64,000 nucleotides of DNA from Pragia fontium DSM 5563 = ATCC 49100 (GCF_900112475.1 NZ_FOLW01000003.1:378871-442870); one strand, 5' to 3'. Positions 12,273-22,568 are shown, counted from the first letter of the stretch. Made by a program: numbers and translations. The notes: generated from the letters alone by a model not told the origin.

Positions 12273-14948
12273 TTAATTGGGCCCATATTTATCCGTTGGA
12301 TTCAGGGTTTCTGTCAACCTTTGTTTCAAAATTTCGCAAATCTCAGAAGATAGTGCCGTACGTTCACCGTTTGTGAGAATGAATAAGTCTTCAACTCGTT
12401 CTCCAATGGTCGAGATGCGCGCACTGTGCAACGACAGGCCTAAATCAGCGAAGACTTCACCGACTCTGGCCAGCAGGCCGGGGCGGTCAAGGGCAGTGAG
12501 TTCCATATAAGTGCGTCTATCACTATGGCCGAGTAAAAAGTTAACGTGGGTTGGCACGTTAAAATGGCGTAGCTTGGAGGATAGCATGCGTGGTTGTGGA
12601 CGTTGATAAACTGGCTGAGTCAGTGCATGTTCCAGGCCCGTGCGGATATCCTGATGGCGATCTGGCGTTAGCGGTTTACCGTTGGGCTCCAACACAATAA
12701 AGCTGTCCATTGCCATATCATCGCGATTGGTAAAAATTTGAGCGTCGTGAACGCTGAGGTTGCGGCGATCCAGTTCGCCAACGGCGGCGGCAAACAGATA
12801 AGGGCGATCGTGACTATAGATGAAGATTTCCGTTCCGCCTCTGTTTGGTAATGGGCTGATCAGCACCAATGGCTTATCCGATTTATGATTCACCAGAGAA
12901 CGGGCATGCCAAGCCAGTTGATTGGGGGAGTTACGCAGAAAGTAATCGGCCCGACAGCGGCTCCAGATAGCGTGAAGGGCGGCTTCGTCGATATTTTCTC
13001 TGCGTAATAGCGCCAATGCTTGTGCGCGATGATGGCGAACGCGCTCCCTAAGATCTGGTCGATATTGCATACCGCGGCGTAGCTGTTTTTCAGTCGCAAA
13101 ATAGAGTTCACGCAGCAGGCTCTGTTTCCAGCTATTCCACAGAGGTTCATTGGTGGCGCAGATATCCGCTACCGTCAGGCAGATCAGGTAATGTAGTCTG
13201 GTTTCGCTTTGGACTTCAGCGGCGAACTGCTGAATCACTTCCGGGTCTTGGATATCACGGCGTTGGGCGGTGACGGACATCAGCAGGTGTTGTCGGACTA
13301 ACCAACTGACCAACTCAGCCTCATTGGAATTAAAGTCATGAAGTTCGGCGAAGGCTTTTGCATCTTCTGCGCCGAGAATAGAGTGGTCTCCGCCGCGGCC
13401 TTTAGCGATATCGTGGAATAGGGCGGCCATCAGTAGCAGAGACTGTTTAGGCAGTCGAGGATAGAGCTCTACGCATAAGGGATGTGCCTGCCGGGTCTGT
13501 TCATCGGCAAAGCTTTCCAGTTTCAGTAATACCCGAATGGTATGTTCATCCACCGTATAAACGTGGAATAAATCGAACTGCATTTGACCGACAATGTTTC
13601 CCCATTGGGGCATGTAGGCGGCCAAGACGCTATGGCGATGCATAGGAATAATGGCCCGTCTTACCGCGCCAGGATGGCGTAAAATCGCCATAAATAGCTG
13701 GCGAGCTTCAGGTAGGTCACATAACGGTTGAGTTAAGTGACGACGGGCATAACGTAAATGACGCAAGGTAGTGGAATAAATGCCTTTGATTTCGGGATTG
13801 ATCGCCAACTGATAGAACAGGCTAAGAATGGTTTCCGGTTGCTCAATAAACAGATTAGGTTCACGCAGATCAATCAACTGTCCGCGCAGTTGAAAGCGCT
13901 CATTGATGATTTGAGGTTTGTCAGATTCATCGACGGCCAGAATCGCTTCATCAAATAGTTGTAGCAGCATCTGGTTGAGCTCTGCTACGCGGCGAGTGAC
14001 CCGGTAGTAGTCTTTCATCATACGTTCTATTGGCTGGTTACCTTCGCCCTGATAGCCCAAGAGGGTCGCAACGTTTAACTGACGGTCGAATAGCAGGCGG
14101 TTGTCGTAGCGAGGCAGAATCAGGTGTAGAGCGAAGCGGATACGCCAGAGAAACTGCTGGCACTCATCCAGTTCGGCACATTCTGCTGGCGTTAGAAAAC
14201 CGAAACTGACCATTTCATCCAGCGATGTAGCGCCAAAGTGACGGCGCGCTACCCACAGCAGAGTGTGAATGTCCCGTAGTCCACCGGGACTGGCTTTTAT
14301 ATCCGGCTCAAGGTTATAGCTGGTACCGTGATAGCGCTTATGACGTTCGTCCTGCTCCTGACATTTGGCGTGGAAAAAACGGTCTGAAGGCCAGATGTCT
14401 TGACTGAAGATGTGCTTTTGTAGTGAGAGAAATAGCGCAACATCGCCACAAATTAGTCGAGACTCAATCAGGTTGGTGGCTACCGTTAGATCGGCAATGC
14501 TTTCTTCCAGACATTGCTCCAGCGTTCTGACGCTGTGTCCGACTTCTAGTTTTAAATCCCACAACAGCGTGATGATTTCACCAATGCTCTGAGACTGACT
14601 TTCGCTTAATGGCTGGCTACTCAGAATAAGAATATCAATATCAGACAGGGGATGAAGTTCACTTCGTCCGTAACCACCAACGGCAATCAGCGCTAAACCA
14701 CTACGGTTGGCCAGCCCTTTGGCGGTTGGTTTGATAAAGCCATAATGTAACCAAAGCCGCTGTAGCAGGTGATCAGTATAGTCAGAGCGGGCTTTGATGA
14801 GTTCTTCAACCGCCACGCCGGACTCGAATGATTGTCGTAACCAAGTCTGAAAATCTTCCAGAGCCTGCCGTAAAAAGGGCAGAGTAAGCTCACTGTGACT
14901 AAAACAGGAAGGGTCGCAGGGTTTCTTCAGCAAAGTGGGTTGTGACAT
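12273..14948 (-). CDS. glnD: Bifunctional uridylyltransferase/uridylyl-removing enzyme
   Basis: GlnD senses glutamine and adds or removes UMP on PII proteins, controlling nitrogen assimilation. The 891-residue length matches E. coli (890). Visible domains are the nucleotidyltransferase ([20 protein letters not shown], near residue 90), an HD phosphohydrolase ([15 protein letters not shown], near residue 510) and two C-terminal ACT domains, the second at [16 protein letters not shown]. No frameshift or missing motif was seen. The intergenic region upstream toward map is unusually long and holds a tandem repeat. Confidence 0.97.
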   Translation of the reverse strand: MSQPTLLKKPCDPSCFSHSELTLPFLRQALEDFQTWLRQSFESGVAVEELIKARSDYTDHLLQRLWLHYGFIKPTAKGLANRSGLALIAVGGYGRSELHPLSDIDILILSSQPLSESQSQSIGEIITLLWDLKLEVGHSVRTLEQCLEESIADLTVATNLIESRLICGDVALFLSLQKHIFSQDIWPSDRFFHAKCQEQDERHKRYHGTSYNLEPDIKASPGGLRDIHTLLWVARRHFGATSLDEMVSFGFLTPAECAELDECQQFLWRIRFALHLILPRYDNRLLFDRQLNVATLLGYQGEGNQPIERMMKDYYRVTRRVAELNQMLLQLFDEAILAVDESDKPQIINERFQLRGQLIDLREPNLFIEQPETILSLFYQLAINPEIKGIYSTTLRHLRYARRHLTQPLCDLPEARQLFMAILRHPGAVRRAIIPMHRHSVLAAYMPQWGNIVGQMQFDLFHVYTVDEHTIRVLLKLESFADEQTRQAHPLCVELYPRLPKQSLLLMAALFHDIAKGRGGDHSILGAEDAKAFAELHDFNSNEAELVSWLVRQHLLMSVTAQRRDIQDPEVIQQFAAEVQSETRLHYLICLTVADICATNEPLWNSWKQSLLRELYFATEKQLRRGMQYRPDLRERVRHHRAQALALLRRENIDEAALHAIWSRCRADYFLRNSPNQLAWHARSLVNHKSDKPLVLISPLPNRGGTEIFIYSHDRPYLFAAAVGELDRRNLSVHDAQIFTNRDDMAMDSFIVLEPNGKPLTPDRHQDIRTGLEHALTQPVYQRPQPRMLSSKLRHFNVPTHVNFLLGHSDRRTYMELTALDRPGLLARVGEVFADLGLSLHSARISTIGERVEDLFILTNGERTALSSEICEILKQRLTETLNPTDKYGPN

Positions 14949-15118
14949 AGTGGCTCGTGCCTTCTGGTTTCAGACTGCTCAATAAAAATGTTCGATTTTA
15001 GACACCAACGGATTTTTCCAGTGGAACTGTACTTAAGCTACCTGTAAATGAATCAATTCGCCAGAGTAAAGCGATTGTTGGGGAGTTGGTAATGAGGGAA
15101 AGGGATACAAAATGGCTA

Positions 15119-15418
15119 ATTATCTCGTCATTCCGCTGAAAACCAGAGCGCGCAGCCGCAGGCGTAGCAAACATTCGCATAGTGAATAATTTGGGGTTTA
15201 GCTTAATGGTAACGCTTGGCTTAAGGACGAGATCCCCGCTTTTGCGGGGATGACGGTATAAGTTGGTTGAAAATATTATCGTCATTCTGGTGAAAACCAG
15301 AACGCGTAGCTGCAGGCGTAGCAAACATTCGCATAGTGAATAATTTGGGGTTTAGCTCAATGGTAACGTTTGGCTTAAGGACGAGATCCCCGCTTTTGCG
15401 GGGATAACAACATAATAG
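15119..15418. repeat. Tandem pair of a 156-bp MITE-like element
   Basis: Two copies, starting near 15119 and 15275, share the segment from GCAGGCGTAGCAAACATTCG through TTAAGGACGAGATCCCCGC with only a few substitutions. Copy A is bounded by CGTCATTCCGC and GCGGGGATGACG, which are imperfect inverted repeats of each other. Each copy also holds an ATCCCCGC-TTTT-GCGGGGAT hairpin near its right end. There is no coding capacity. This fits a small non-autonomous or REP-like element duplicated in tandem between glnD and map. Confidence 0.75.
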
Positions 15419-15499
15419 GTGACGATATGATGGATGACGACATCATGGGGAATCGCGCAATTGATGACGGCGTAATTATTACGGGGAGACTGTAATCAA

Positions 15500-16294
15500 T
15501 TAACTTTCCGGCGTCAGAATCGCTTCGATAGTGTCATCTTTACGCAGCGTAAGAATCTCACAACCGGTATCGGTGACGGCAATCATATGCTCATACTGAG
15601 CTGACAGGCTGCGGTCTTTAGTTTTTACCGTCCAGCCATCTTTCATGGTACGAATACGATAATCGCCAGCGTTAACCATTGGTTCTACGGTAAAGGTCAT
15701 ACCTGTTTGTAGCACAACGCCGCCATCATCCGCATCATAGTGAAGAACCTGTGGTTCTTCGTGGAATCCTTCGCCAATGCCATGACCGCAGTACTCTCTG
15801 ACTACTGAGAAGCCCTGAGCTTCAACATATTGCTGGATGGCTTTACCCAAGGTACGCAGGCGGATGCCCGGCTTAATCATCCGTAAAGCTAAATAGAGGC
15901 TTTCTTGAGTTACGCGACACAGACGTTCGCCTAAAATTGTTGCTTGGCCGACAAAAAACATTTTGGAGGTATCGCCGTGAAAGCCATCTTTGATAACGGT
16001 CACGTCGATATTAACAATATCACCGTCCTTCAGCTTTTTATCTTCGCTGGGAATACCGTGACACACCACTTCATTCACGGAGATGCAAACGGATTTTGGA
16101 AAACCGTGATAGCCCAAGCAAGCGGAAATTGCTTGTTGAGTATTGGTAATGTATTCATGGCAGATACGATCGAGTTCACCAGTTGTTACACCTGGTTTGA
16201 CGTAAGGTTCGATCATTTCCAGCACTTCAGCGGCCAGACGGCCAGCAACGCGCATTTTCGCAATGTCTTCAGGGGTTTTGATTGATATAGCCAT
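15500..16294 (-). CDS. map: Methionine aminopeptidase type I
   Basis: Map removes the initiator methionine from nascent proteins. The 264-residue product equals E. coli Map in length and keeps its numbering: His79, and metal ligands Asp97 and Asp108 (NIDVTVIKDGFHGD), with later ligands in CGHGIG and TVEPMV. The start at 16294 (MAISIKTPEDI) matches the family and follows GGACAC; an in-frame start at 16366 would add 24 unrelated residues. In E. coli map is divergent from rpsB, but here pyrB and pyrC intervene. Confidence 0.97.
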   Translation of the reverse strand: MAISIKTPEDIAKMRVAGRLAAEVLEMIEPYVKPGVTTGELDRICHEYITNTQQAISACLGYHGFPKSVCISVNEVVCHGIPSEDKKLKDGDIVNIDVTVIKDGFHGDTSKMFFVGQATILGERLCRVTQESLYLALRMIKPGIRLRTLGKAIQQYVEAQGFSVVREYCGHGIGEGFHEEPQVLHYDADDGGVVLQTGMTFTVEPMVNAGDYRIRTMKDGWTVKTKDRSLSAQYEHMIAVTDTGCEILTLRKDDTIEAILTPES

Positions 16295-16501
16295 ATAAAA
16301 GTGTCCGTTAATGATAGGTGTCAGTATGGGACAGCGACACGCCAAAGGTGGTGCCACAACTGACAACGATAATCAATTCAATATCGGGATATGGTATCAG
16401 TCCTACACGAAGAGAGCCAAATTTATCATCTGCCAGACGGGATGAGATTAAAAGGTGTTTGCGGGATTGAAAAATAAAAAATCAGCAGTCAAAAAAATAA
16501 A

Positions 16502-16529
16502 TTGACTTTTTCTGTTTTTCTTGTAAATT
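16502..16529 (+). promoter_or_regulatory. Predicted pyrBC promoter
   Basis: TTGACT (16502-16507) and TAAATT (16524-16529) are separated by 16 bases in a T-rich stretch. Transcription from near 16536 would give a leader of about 190 bases before pyrB, containing the leader ORF and the terminator below. Confidence 0.55.
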
Positions 16530-16613
16530 AAGAAGGTTTGCGCGTCGTCTTTGTTGTCGAGTGTTAAATGAAGACGTTATCCACAACCACTTAACATAAA
16601 CAGGTTAAGCAGG

Positions 16614-16655
16614 ATGAGAGTTCACATAGTCTATAAGGTTGATATCAACCCCTAA
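16614..16655 (+). CDS. Candidate 13-residue leader peptide of pyrBC
   Basis: A short ORF (ATG at 16614, stop TAA 16653-16655) encodes 13 residues, [13 protein letters not shown]. Its stop codon lies inside the 5' arm of the terminator at 16647-16693, so a ribosome reaching the stop would block that hairpin. An AGG lies about nine bases before the ATG. This resembles in logic the coupled-translation attenuator of enteric pyrBI, but the peptide is not similar to PyrL. Whether it is translated is unproven. Confidence 0.4.
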   Translation: MRVHIVYKVDINP

Positions 16656-16693
16656 TTATAACACCTTCGGGTATTTAATTAGGGGTTTTTTTT
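16647..16693 (+). terminator. Leader terminator/attenuator before pyrB
   Basis: AACCCCTAATTA (16647-16658) pairs perfectly with TAATTAGGGGTT (16676-16687). An inner ACC-TTCG-GGT tetraloop stem extends the hairpin, and a run of eight T (16686-16693) follows. It lies 36 bases before the pyrB start in a leader that must be read through. A small palindrome, GGTTGAT-ATCAACC (16637-16650), overlaps the 5' arm and could compete with it. Confidence 0.85.
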
Positions 16694-16728
16694 GTCTAAA
16701 TTTCATCAACAGAGGAGCGAAAAATATA

Positions 16729-17652
16729 ATGCGAGGCCAACACATTTTAGGGTTGGAGCACATGTCGGTAGCGAATATCGAATGTGTGTTGAATACTGCG
16801 GATGAAATGAAAAAAGTGACTAAACAAGATATAAAAAAATTGTCAACTTTACGTGGAAAAGCAATCGTTAACGTCTTCTTTGAAAATAGCACCAGAACCC
16901 GTTCTTCTTTCGAATTGGCCGGAAAATATCTGGGCGCCGATGTGATTAATATCGCCGCTTCTACTTCCAGTGTTGCTAAGGGGGAGAGTCTTAGGGATAC
17001 CCTGCTAACCGTGCAAGCGATGGGCGTGGATGCCATTGTGATGCGTCATAGTGCAGAAGGCGCCGCTCAGTATGCGACTCGCTACGTTAAGGCAACGGTG
17101 ATTAACGCAGGTGATGGGGCGCATGAACACCCGACTCAAGGGTTGTTGGACCTGCTCACAATTCGCCAGCGTTGTGGTGCCATTGCCGGTAAGAAAGTGG
17201 CGATTATTGGGGACATTTTGCATAGCCGGGTCGCGCGCTCAAATATCTGGGGATTGTTAAAAATGGGCGCTGAAGTTCATCTGGGCGGACCAAAAACCCT
17301 GATTCCGAAAGAGATGATTGATATGGGCGTGACTATCCATAATCGGGTTGAGGATGCCATTGCCGACGCGGATGTAGTGAACGTGCTGCGTATTCAGCTT
17401 GAACGTCAGAAAAAAGGTTTGTTTCCTACCGCGCGCGAATATGCCCGCATTTTTGGTATCAATGATGAACGCTTGAAGCTGGCTAAAGACAATGTGCTGG
17501 TGATGCATCCTGGCCCTATGAACCGCGGTCTGGAAATTTCACCGGATGTGGCATACGGACGCTTCTCAGCCATTGAAGAGCAGGTGAATAACGGTGTAGC
17601 AGTAAGAATGGCGATTTTATCTTTAACTTTAGCTGATGGGGTACAAGCATAA
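16729..17652 (+). CDS. pyrB: Aspartate carbamoyltransferase, non-enteric type
   Basis: This 307-residue enzyme condenses aspartate and carbamoyl phosphate, the first committed step of pyrimidine synthesis. Carbamoyl-phosphate residues are in STRTR (54-58), with Lys84 (VAKGES), HPTQ (134-137) and a late HPGPMNRG. The wording of these motifs ([39 protein letters not shown]) resembles deltaproteobacterial and Firmicute enzymes rather than E. coli PyrB, and no pyrI regulatory-subunit gene follows. The start at 16729 follows AGAGGAGCG; upstream frame extension would run through the terminator hairpin. It overlaps pyrC by one base. Confidence 0.9.
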   Translation: MRGQHILGLEHMSVANIECVLNTADEMKKVTKQDIKKLSTLRGKAIVNVFFENSTRTRSSFELAGKYLGADVINIAASTSSVAKGESLRDTLLTVQAMGVDAIVMRHSAEGAAQYATRYVKATVINAGDGAHEHPTQGLLDLLTIRQRCGAIAGKKVAIIGDILHSRVARSNIWGLLKMGAEVHLGGPKTLIPKEMIDMGVTIHNRVEDAIADADVVNVLRIQLERQKKGLFPTAREYARIFGINDERLKLAKDNVLVMHPGPMNRGLEISPDVAYGRFSAIEEQVNNGVAVRMAILSLTLADGVQA

Positions 17653-18953
17653 TGGCACAGTGGTTAATTAAAAATGGGCACTTGATCGATCCGGCTAATG
17701 GTTTAGATGACATTCTTGATATTCGTATCGTTGATGGCAAAGTGGCGAACGTTGGCAAGTCCTTGACCGCTGAAGCCAGCGATGAAATTGTTGATGCCAG
17801 CGGGTTGATTGTTAGCCCCGGGTTTATTGATATCCACTGTCACCTGCGTGAACCCGGACAAGAAGCGAAAGAAGACCTATTGACCGGTACCGCCTCTGCC
17901 GCAGCCGGTGGCTTCACCACCATTTTAACCATGGCTAATACTCGTCCGGTTATCGATCAAGCGATTATCGTTGCCGGTATGAAACATAAAATTCAGACTG
18001 ATTCAGTGGTACGGGTTGAAATTACCGGCGCGGTGACTAAAGGTCTGGAAGGTAAAGAACTCGCGGAAATCGGCGATATGGCTGAGGCCGGTGCTAAAGC
18101 TTTCTCCGACGACGGTTATTATGTCAGTGATGGGCGCTTGATGCGTACGGCGCTGGAATACGCCAGTATGTTTAATCTACCGGTGATTTCTCACTCGGAA
18201 GATTGCTGTTTGGTGGCCGATGGTGTGATGCATGAAGGATGTGTCTCAGCCAAGCTAGGCTTAAAAGGTCGCCCGGCAGAAGCAGAAAACATTGCGGTTT
18301 CTCGCGAGTTGATGCTGGCTGAAATGACCGGTGGTCACGTGCATATTGCGCACGTGAGCAGCAAAGGTGCGGTAAAGCTGATTCGTGAAGCCAAAGCGAA
18401 AGGCATTAAAGTGACCGCCGAAGTGACCCCTCACCATCTGTGTCTGGTGGATAAAACCATTGAATCTTTTGATTCGGCATTCAAAGTTAACCCTCCGTTG
18501 CGAACCAATGAGCATATCGTTGCGCTACTGGAAGGCTTGAAAGATGGAACGCTGGACGCTATTGCTACCGACCACGCCCCACATGCTTATGAAGAAAAAG
18601 ACTGTGAGTTTAATGAAGCACCCTGTGGTTTTGCCGGCTTCGAGACGGCATTCAGCGTGTTACATAGCCAGTTAGTAAAAAATGGCGAATGGACGGTGCA
18701 GGAACTGATTCAGAAAATGACGGCAGGGCCGGCTGCGGCCTTTGACTGGAAAGATCGCGGCCATCTTAGCGTTGGTGGCTTGGCTGACTTAGTATTGATT
18801 GACCCGACAAGAGAGTGGATTGTTGACCCGCAAAATATGCTAACTCGCGGAAAATCCTGTCCGTTTACCGGCATGGAAATGGTCGGTCAGGTGGTACGCA
18901 CGATGGTTGACGGCAAATGGGTGTATCAGGACGGGAAAATCATTCGTCATTAA
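17652..18953 (+). CDS. pyrC: Dihydroorotase, class I
   Basis: This 433-residue cyclic amidohydrolase closes carbamoyl aspartate to dihydroorotate. Metal-site residues are visible: His62 and His64 (DIHCHLREPG), Asp153 or Asp154 (FSDDG), His181, His234 and Asp307 (ATDHAPH). Length and the HxHLREPG motif mark class I, found in Firmicutes and many other bacteria, whereas E. coli PyrC is a shorter class II enzyme of about 348 residues. It begins with a TAATG overlap on pyrB, so the two are coupled. A hairpin follows the stop codon. Confidence 0.93.
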   Translation: MAQWLIKNGHLIDPANGLDDILDIRIVDGKVANVGKSLTAEASDEIVDASGLIVSPGFIDIHCHLREPGQEAKEDLLTGTASAAAGGFTTILTMANTRPVIDQAIIVAGMKHKIQTDSVVRVEITGAVTKGLEGKELAEIGDMAEAGAKAFSDDGYYVSDGRLMRTALEYASMFNLPVISHSEDCCLVADGVMHEGCVSAKLGLKGRPAEAENIAVSRELMLAEMTGGHVHIAHVSSKGAVKLIREAKAKGIKVTAEVTPHHLCLVDKTIESFDSAFKVNPPLRTNEHIVALLEGLKDGTLDAIATDHAPHAYEEKDCEFNEAPCGFAGFETAFSVLHSQLVKNGEWTVQELIQKMTAGPAAAFDWKDRGHLSVGGLADLVLIDPTREWIVDPQNMLTRGKSCPFTGMEMVGQVVRTMVDGKWVYQDGKIIRH

Positions 18954-18979
18954 GCCAGAATTAAGGGACAATAATCAGA

Positions 18980-19020
18980 CACCATCTCGCGGGTTTGCAG
19001 CGGGATGGTGTACTATTTTA
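18980..19020 (+). terminator. Hairpin terminator after pyrC
   Basis: CACCATCTCGC (18980-18990) pairs with GCGGGATGGTG (19000-19010), with one T-G pair, and is followed by TACTATTTTA. The stem is strong but the T-run is interrupted. Confidence 0.6.
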
Positions 19021-19064
19021 CGCTTATCCATAGTAATTAGTGGCATTGCCTACGACTTTTATGG

Positions 19065-19077
19065 TATAAAGCGCGCC
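19065..19077 (+). promoter_or_regulatory. Predicted rpsB promoter -10 and GC discriminator
   Basis: TATAAA (19065-19070) is followed at once by GCGCGCC, a GC-rich discriminator typical of stringently controlled ribosomal promoters. The -35 element is weak, so the call rests on the -10, the discriminator and position. Confidence 0.5.
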
Positions 19078-19149
19078 GGAAATCCGCTCTATTTTCAGTA
19101 GCAATATTGCAAACCAGATGACGAGATTTTCACTTAAACATTAATCAAC

Positions 19150-19266
19150 GTTATAACACACACGTATCGACACATACGGCGGGGTGCTCTGGAGCTTTAT
19201 TGCTTTGGGGTCGGCGTTATGGGATACGTGGAGGCATAACCCCAAACTTTACTCATAGAGGTAATA
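19150..19266 (+). ncRNA. rpsB leader RNA (t44/tff-like)
   Basis: The leader keeps the enteric rpsB elements: ACACGTATCGACACATA, a GGGGTGCTC segment, then TTTGGGGT (19206-19213) pairing with ACCCCAAA across ATGGGATACGTGGAGGCATA. In E. coli this region is known as t44 or tff and is implicated in S2 autoregulation of rpsB-tsf. Its retention shows that the pyrBC insertion left the rpsB control region intact. Confidence 0.8.
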
Positions 19267-19992
19267 ATGGCAACTGTATCAATGCGCGATATGCTCAAGG
19301 CTGGCGTACACTTTGGTCACCAGACTCGTTACTGGAACCCAAAAATGAAACCTTTCATCTTTGGTGCTCGTAACAAAGTTCATATCATCAACCTTGAAAA
19401 AACTGTACCTATGTTTAACGAAGCTCTGGCTGAGTTAGGCAAGATCGCGTCTCACAAAGGCAAAATCTTGTTTGTGGGTACTAAACGCGCTGCATCCGAG
19501 CCAGTAAAAGAAGCTGCAAAGAGCTGCAACCAATTCTACGTTAACCATCGCTGGTTAGGTGGTATGCTGACTAACTGGAAAACCGTTCGTCAGTCAATCA
19601 AACGTTTGAAAGAATTAGAAGTCCAGGCACAAGATGGTACTTTCGAAAAGCTGACCAAGAAAGAAGCGCTGATGCGTTCTCGTGAAATGGATAAGCTGGA
19701 GAATAGCCTGGGTGGTATCAAAGACATGGGCGGCCTGCCTGATGCAATCTTCGTTATCGATGCCGATCACGAACACATTGCTATCAAAGAAGCAAACAAC
19801 CTGGGTATCCCTGTATTTGCTGTTGTTGATACTAACTCTGATCCGGACGGTGTTGATTTCGTTATCCCTGGTAACGACGATGCTATCCGTGCAGTACAAC
19901 TGTACCTTGGCGCTGTTGCTGCAACCGTACGTGAAGGTCGTTCAGATCAAGGCGTTCAGGCTGTAGAAGAAAGCTTCATCGAAGCAGAGTAA
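19267..19992 (+). CDS. rpsB: 30S ribosomal protein S2
   Basis: S2 is a late-assembling 30S protein. The 241-residue product matches E. coli S2 in length and sequence, including [20 protein letters not shown] at the N-terminus and the coiled-coil domain near residues 105-155. ATAGAGG precedes the ATG. It is transcribed with tsf through a leaky terminator, and its leader is a likely site of S2 feedback. Confidence 0.99.
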   Translation: MATVSMRDMLKAGVHFGHQTRYWNPKMKPFIFGARNKVHIINLEKTVPMFNEALAELGKIASHKGKILFVGTKRAASEPVKEAAKSCNQFYVNHRWLGGMLTNWKTVRQSIKRLKELEVQAQDGTFEKLTKKEALMRSREMDKLENSLGGIKDMGGLPDAIFVIDADHEHIAIKEANNLGIPVFAVVDTNSDPDGVDFVIPGNDDAIRAVQLYLGAVAATVREGRSDQGVQAVEESFIEAE

Positions 19993-20047
19993 TAAGGCGT
20001 GCTCCATTAGAGAGCCCTTATTAACCAGGTATTAGATATGTTGGTTA

Positions 20048-20073
20048 GGGGGCCTTTACAGGCTCCCTTTTTG
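20048..20073 (+). terminator. Attenuating terminator between rpsB and tsf
   Basis: GGGGGCC (20048-20054) pairs with GGCTCCC (20061-20067), including one G-T pair, followed by TTTTT. In enterics a partial terminator in this gap sets the S2:EF-Ts ratio. Confidence 0.8.
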
Positions 20074-20124
20074 CTTGTTTATACAACAAAGAACATCCGA
20101 CAGGAATAACCGAGGATAAAGATA

Positions 20125-20979
20125 ATGGCTGAAATTACCGCAGCTCTAGTAAAAGAACTTCGCGATCGTACCGCTGCTGGTATGATGGAATGTAAAAAAG
20201 CGCTGGTTGAAGCGAATGGCGATATCGAGCTGGCTATCGATAACATGCGTAAATCTGGTCAGGCGAAAGCAGCGAAGAAAGCAGGTCGTGTTGCTGCTGA
20301 AGGCGTTATCCTGACTAAAATTGCTGCTGACGGCAAACGTGGCGTTATTCTGGAAGCTAACTGCGAAACTGACTTCGTTGCTAAAGATGCTGGTTTCCTG
20401 GATTTCGCTAATGCCGCTATCGATGCTGCACTGGCTGAAAACATCAGCGATATCGAAGTATTAAAAGCTAAATTTGAAGAACAGCGTACTACGCTGGTAG
20501 CGAAAATTGGTGAAAACATCAACCTTCGCCGCGTTGTTATCGTTGAAGGTGACAGACTGGGCGCTTACATGCACGGTGCTCGTATTGGTGTTCTGGTTTC
20601 TGCAACCGGTACAACTGATGATGAGCTGGTTAAGCATGTTGCTATGCACATTGCCGCAAGCAAGCCTGAGTTTGTTTCTCCAGACGACGTTCCTGCTGAA
20701 GTGGTAACTCGTGAGCATGAAATCCAGATCGACATTGCAATGCAATCTGGTAAGCCACGTGAAATCGCTGAGAAAATGGTTGAAGGTCGTATGCGTAAGT
20801 TCACCGGTGAGATCTCTCTGACTGGTCAGGCTTTCGTTATGGATCCAAGCAAAACCGTTGGCGATCTGCTGAAAGAGAAGAAAGCTGGCGTTGCACAGTT
20901 CATCCGTTTCGAAGTGGGTGAAGGCATCGAGAAAGTAGAAGTAGACTTTGCGGCTGAAGTTGCTGCGATGACTAAGTAA
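20125..20979 (+). CDS. tsf: Elongation factor Ts
   Basis: EF-Ts recycles EF-Tu by GDP/GTP exchange. The product has 284 residues (E. coli 283), begins with the UBA-like domain ([19 protein letters not shown]) and contains the TDFVAKD core motif around residues 80-86. GAGGATAAAG precedes the ATG. It is the second gene of the rpsB-tsf operon and has a clear terminator just downstream. Confidence 0.98.
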   Translation: MAEITAALVKELRDRTAAGMMECKKALVEANGDIELAIDNMRKSGQAKAAKKAGRVAAEGVILTKIAADGKRGVILEANCETDFVAKDAGFLDFANAAIDAALAENISDIEVLKAKFEEQRTTLVAKIGENINLRRVVIVEGDRLGAYMHGARIGVLVSATGTTDDELVKHVAMHIAASKPEFVSPDDVPAEVVTREHEIQIDIAMQSGKPREIAEKMVEGRMRKFTGEISLTGQAFVMDPSKTVGDLLKEKKAGVAQFIRFEVGEGIEKVEVDFAAEVAAMTK

Positions 20980-20998
20980 GCTTAGCTTGATAAATAAA

Positions 20999-21032
20999 GA
21001 CGGATCGATCTGAATATCGGTCCGTTTTTTTA
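20999..21032 (+). terminator. Intrinsic terminator after tsf
   Basis: ACGGATCGAT (21000-21009) pairs with ATCGGTCCGT (21016-21025), with one G-T pair, followed by a T-run. Confidence 0.85.
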
Positions 21033-21075
21033 GAATAAATCGAATATGATAAATAGCCGACTAGGAAACAAGACG

Positions 21076-21810
21076 ATGGCGACCAATGCAAAACCCGTAT
21101 ATCAGAAAATCCTGCTTAAATTAAGTGGTGAAGCCTTGCAAGGCTCCGAAGGTTTCGGCATCGATGCCAGCGTACTGGATCGTATGGCTCAGGAAATTAA
21201 AGAGTTGGTTGAGCTGGGCATTCAGGTCGGTGTAGTTATTGGCGGTGGCAATTTATTCCGTGGAGCCGGTCTGGCTAAAGCCGGTATGAACCGCGTAGTG
21301 GGCGACCACATGGGGATGTTGGCTACCGTAATGAACGGTCTGGCAATGCGTGATGCGCTACATCGTGCCTATGTGAACGCTCGTCTGATGTCAGCTATTC
21401 CGTTGAATGGCGTATGTGACGACTACAGTTGGGCTGAAGCTATTAGTTTATTACGCCATGGCCGAGTGGTTATCTTCTCTGCCGGTACCGGTAATCCATT
21501 TTTTACTACCGATTCTGCAGCCTGTCTGCGCGGTATTGAAATTGAGGCCGACGTTGTTTTAAAAGCCACTAAAGTGGATGGCGTATTCTCTGATGATCCA
21601 GTAAAAAATCCTGATGCAGTGCTTTATGATACATTGAGCTATCAGGACGTATTAGAGCGTGAACTGAAAGTGATGGATCTGGCGGCATTTACTTTGGCCC
21701 GCGACCATAATTTACCGATTCGCGTATTTAATATGAATAAGCCTGGAGCCTTGCGCCGTGTGGTGATGGGTGAAGCGGAAGGGACTTTAATCTCTAAGCC
21801 GGCTGAATAA
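21076..21810 (+). CDS. pyrH: UMP kinase
   Basis: PyrH phosphorylates UMP to UDP, a hexameric enzyme of the amino-acid kinase fold. The 244-residue product begins with [20 protein letters not shown] as in E. coli and contains the [10 protein letters not shown] and [14 protein letters not shown] ([10 protein letters not shown]) nucleotide and phosphate segments. The start at 21076 is preferred over an in-frame ATG at 21046 by comparison with E. coli, with CTAGGAAAC upstream. Position between tsf and frr is conserved. Confidence 0.97.
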   Translation: MATNAKPVYQKILLKLSGEALQGSEGFGIDASVLDRMAQEIKELVELGIQVGVVIGGGNLFRGAGLAKAGMNRVVGDHMGMLATVMNGLAMRDALHRAYVNARLMSAIPLNGVCDDYSWAEAISLLRHGRVVIFSAGTGNPFFTTDSAACLRGIEIEADVVLKATKVDGVFSDDPVKNPDAVLYDTLSYQDVLERELKVMDLAAFTLARDHNLPIRVFNMNKPGALRRVVMGEAEGTLISKPAE

Positions 21811-21954
21811 ATCAGCGCATTAGCCTGATAAAGGCTTATAGTATGTCATTCTTCAGACTGAAGAGTGACACTGAAGCGAAACGGAAATATCCCGATTAAC
21901 GGGTTATGCACTTTGCGTGACCCACCATATTACTTGTATTGAAAGGTTAGCAAC

Positions 21955-22512
21955 GTGATCAACGAAATCAGACAAGATGCTCAGTCACGCATGGAAAAGT
22001 GCGTTGAAATTTTTAAAACACACATCAGCAAAATTCGTACTGGCCGCGCTCATCCAAGCATACTTGATGGTGTTCAGGTTGAATATTATGGTTCAGCAAC
22101 CCCTTTACGCCAGTTGGCCAACGTCGTAGTTGAAGATTCTCGTACTTTAGCTATTTCGGTATTTGACCGCAGTTTGGGCCCGGCAGTTGAAAAAGCGATT
22201 ATGTCCGCAGACTTGGGCTTAAACCCATCCTCTGCTGGTAGCGTGATCCGCGTTCCACTTCCTGCGTTGACGGAAGAGCGTCGTAAAGATTTGACTAAAG
22301 TAGTGCGCAACGAAGCTGAGCAGGGTCGGGTTTCTATCCGCAACGTGCGTCGTGATGCTAACGATAAAGTGAAGGCACTGCTGAAAGATAAAGAAATTGG
22401 CGAAGATGATGAACGTAAATCTCAGGATGATATCCAGAAGCTGACTGATATCTATATCAAAAAAGTGGATGAAGCATTAACTGAGAAAGAAGCCGAGCTA
22501 ATGGCTTTCTAA
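21955..22512 (+). CDS. frr: Ribosome recycling factor
   Basis: RRF splits post-termination ribosomes together with EF-G. The 185-residue length equals E. coli and the GTG start codon is also used there; AAAGGTTAG precedes it. Family segments visible are [29 protein letters not shown] and [15 protein letters not shown]. It is monocistronic, with a strong terminator just after the stop. Confidence 0.98.
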   Translation: MINEIRQDAQSRMEKCVEIFKTHISKIRTGRAHPSILDGVQVEYYGSATPLRQLANVVVEDSRTLAISVFDRSLGPAVEKAIMSADLGLNPSSAGSVIRVPLPALTEERRKDLTKVVRNEAEQGRVSIRNVRRDANDKVKALLKDKEIGEDDERKSQDDIQKLTDIYIKKVDEALTEKEAELMAF

Positions 22513-22525
22513 TTTATGTTTCATT

Positions 22526-22568
22526 AAAAAGCCCGGTAACTGCTATCAGTACCGGGCTTTTTGCTTTT
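22526..22568 (+). terminator. Intrinsic terminator after frr
   Basis: AAAAAGCCCGGTA (22526-22538) pairs perfectly with TACCGGGCTTTTT (22550-22562) around an 11-base loop. The flanking A- and T-runs make it potentially bidirectional. Confidence 0.92.

Noticed and set aside
15119..15418. The glnD-map repeats considered as a CRISPR array
   Set aside because: There are only two copies, the unit is about 156 bases, and there are no short repeats with unique spacers or cas genes.
16639..16728. A 30-residue N-terminal extension of PyrB
   Set aside because: It would be encoded by the terminator hairpin, and the downstream ATG at 16729 has a clear AGAGGAG site and matches the family start.
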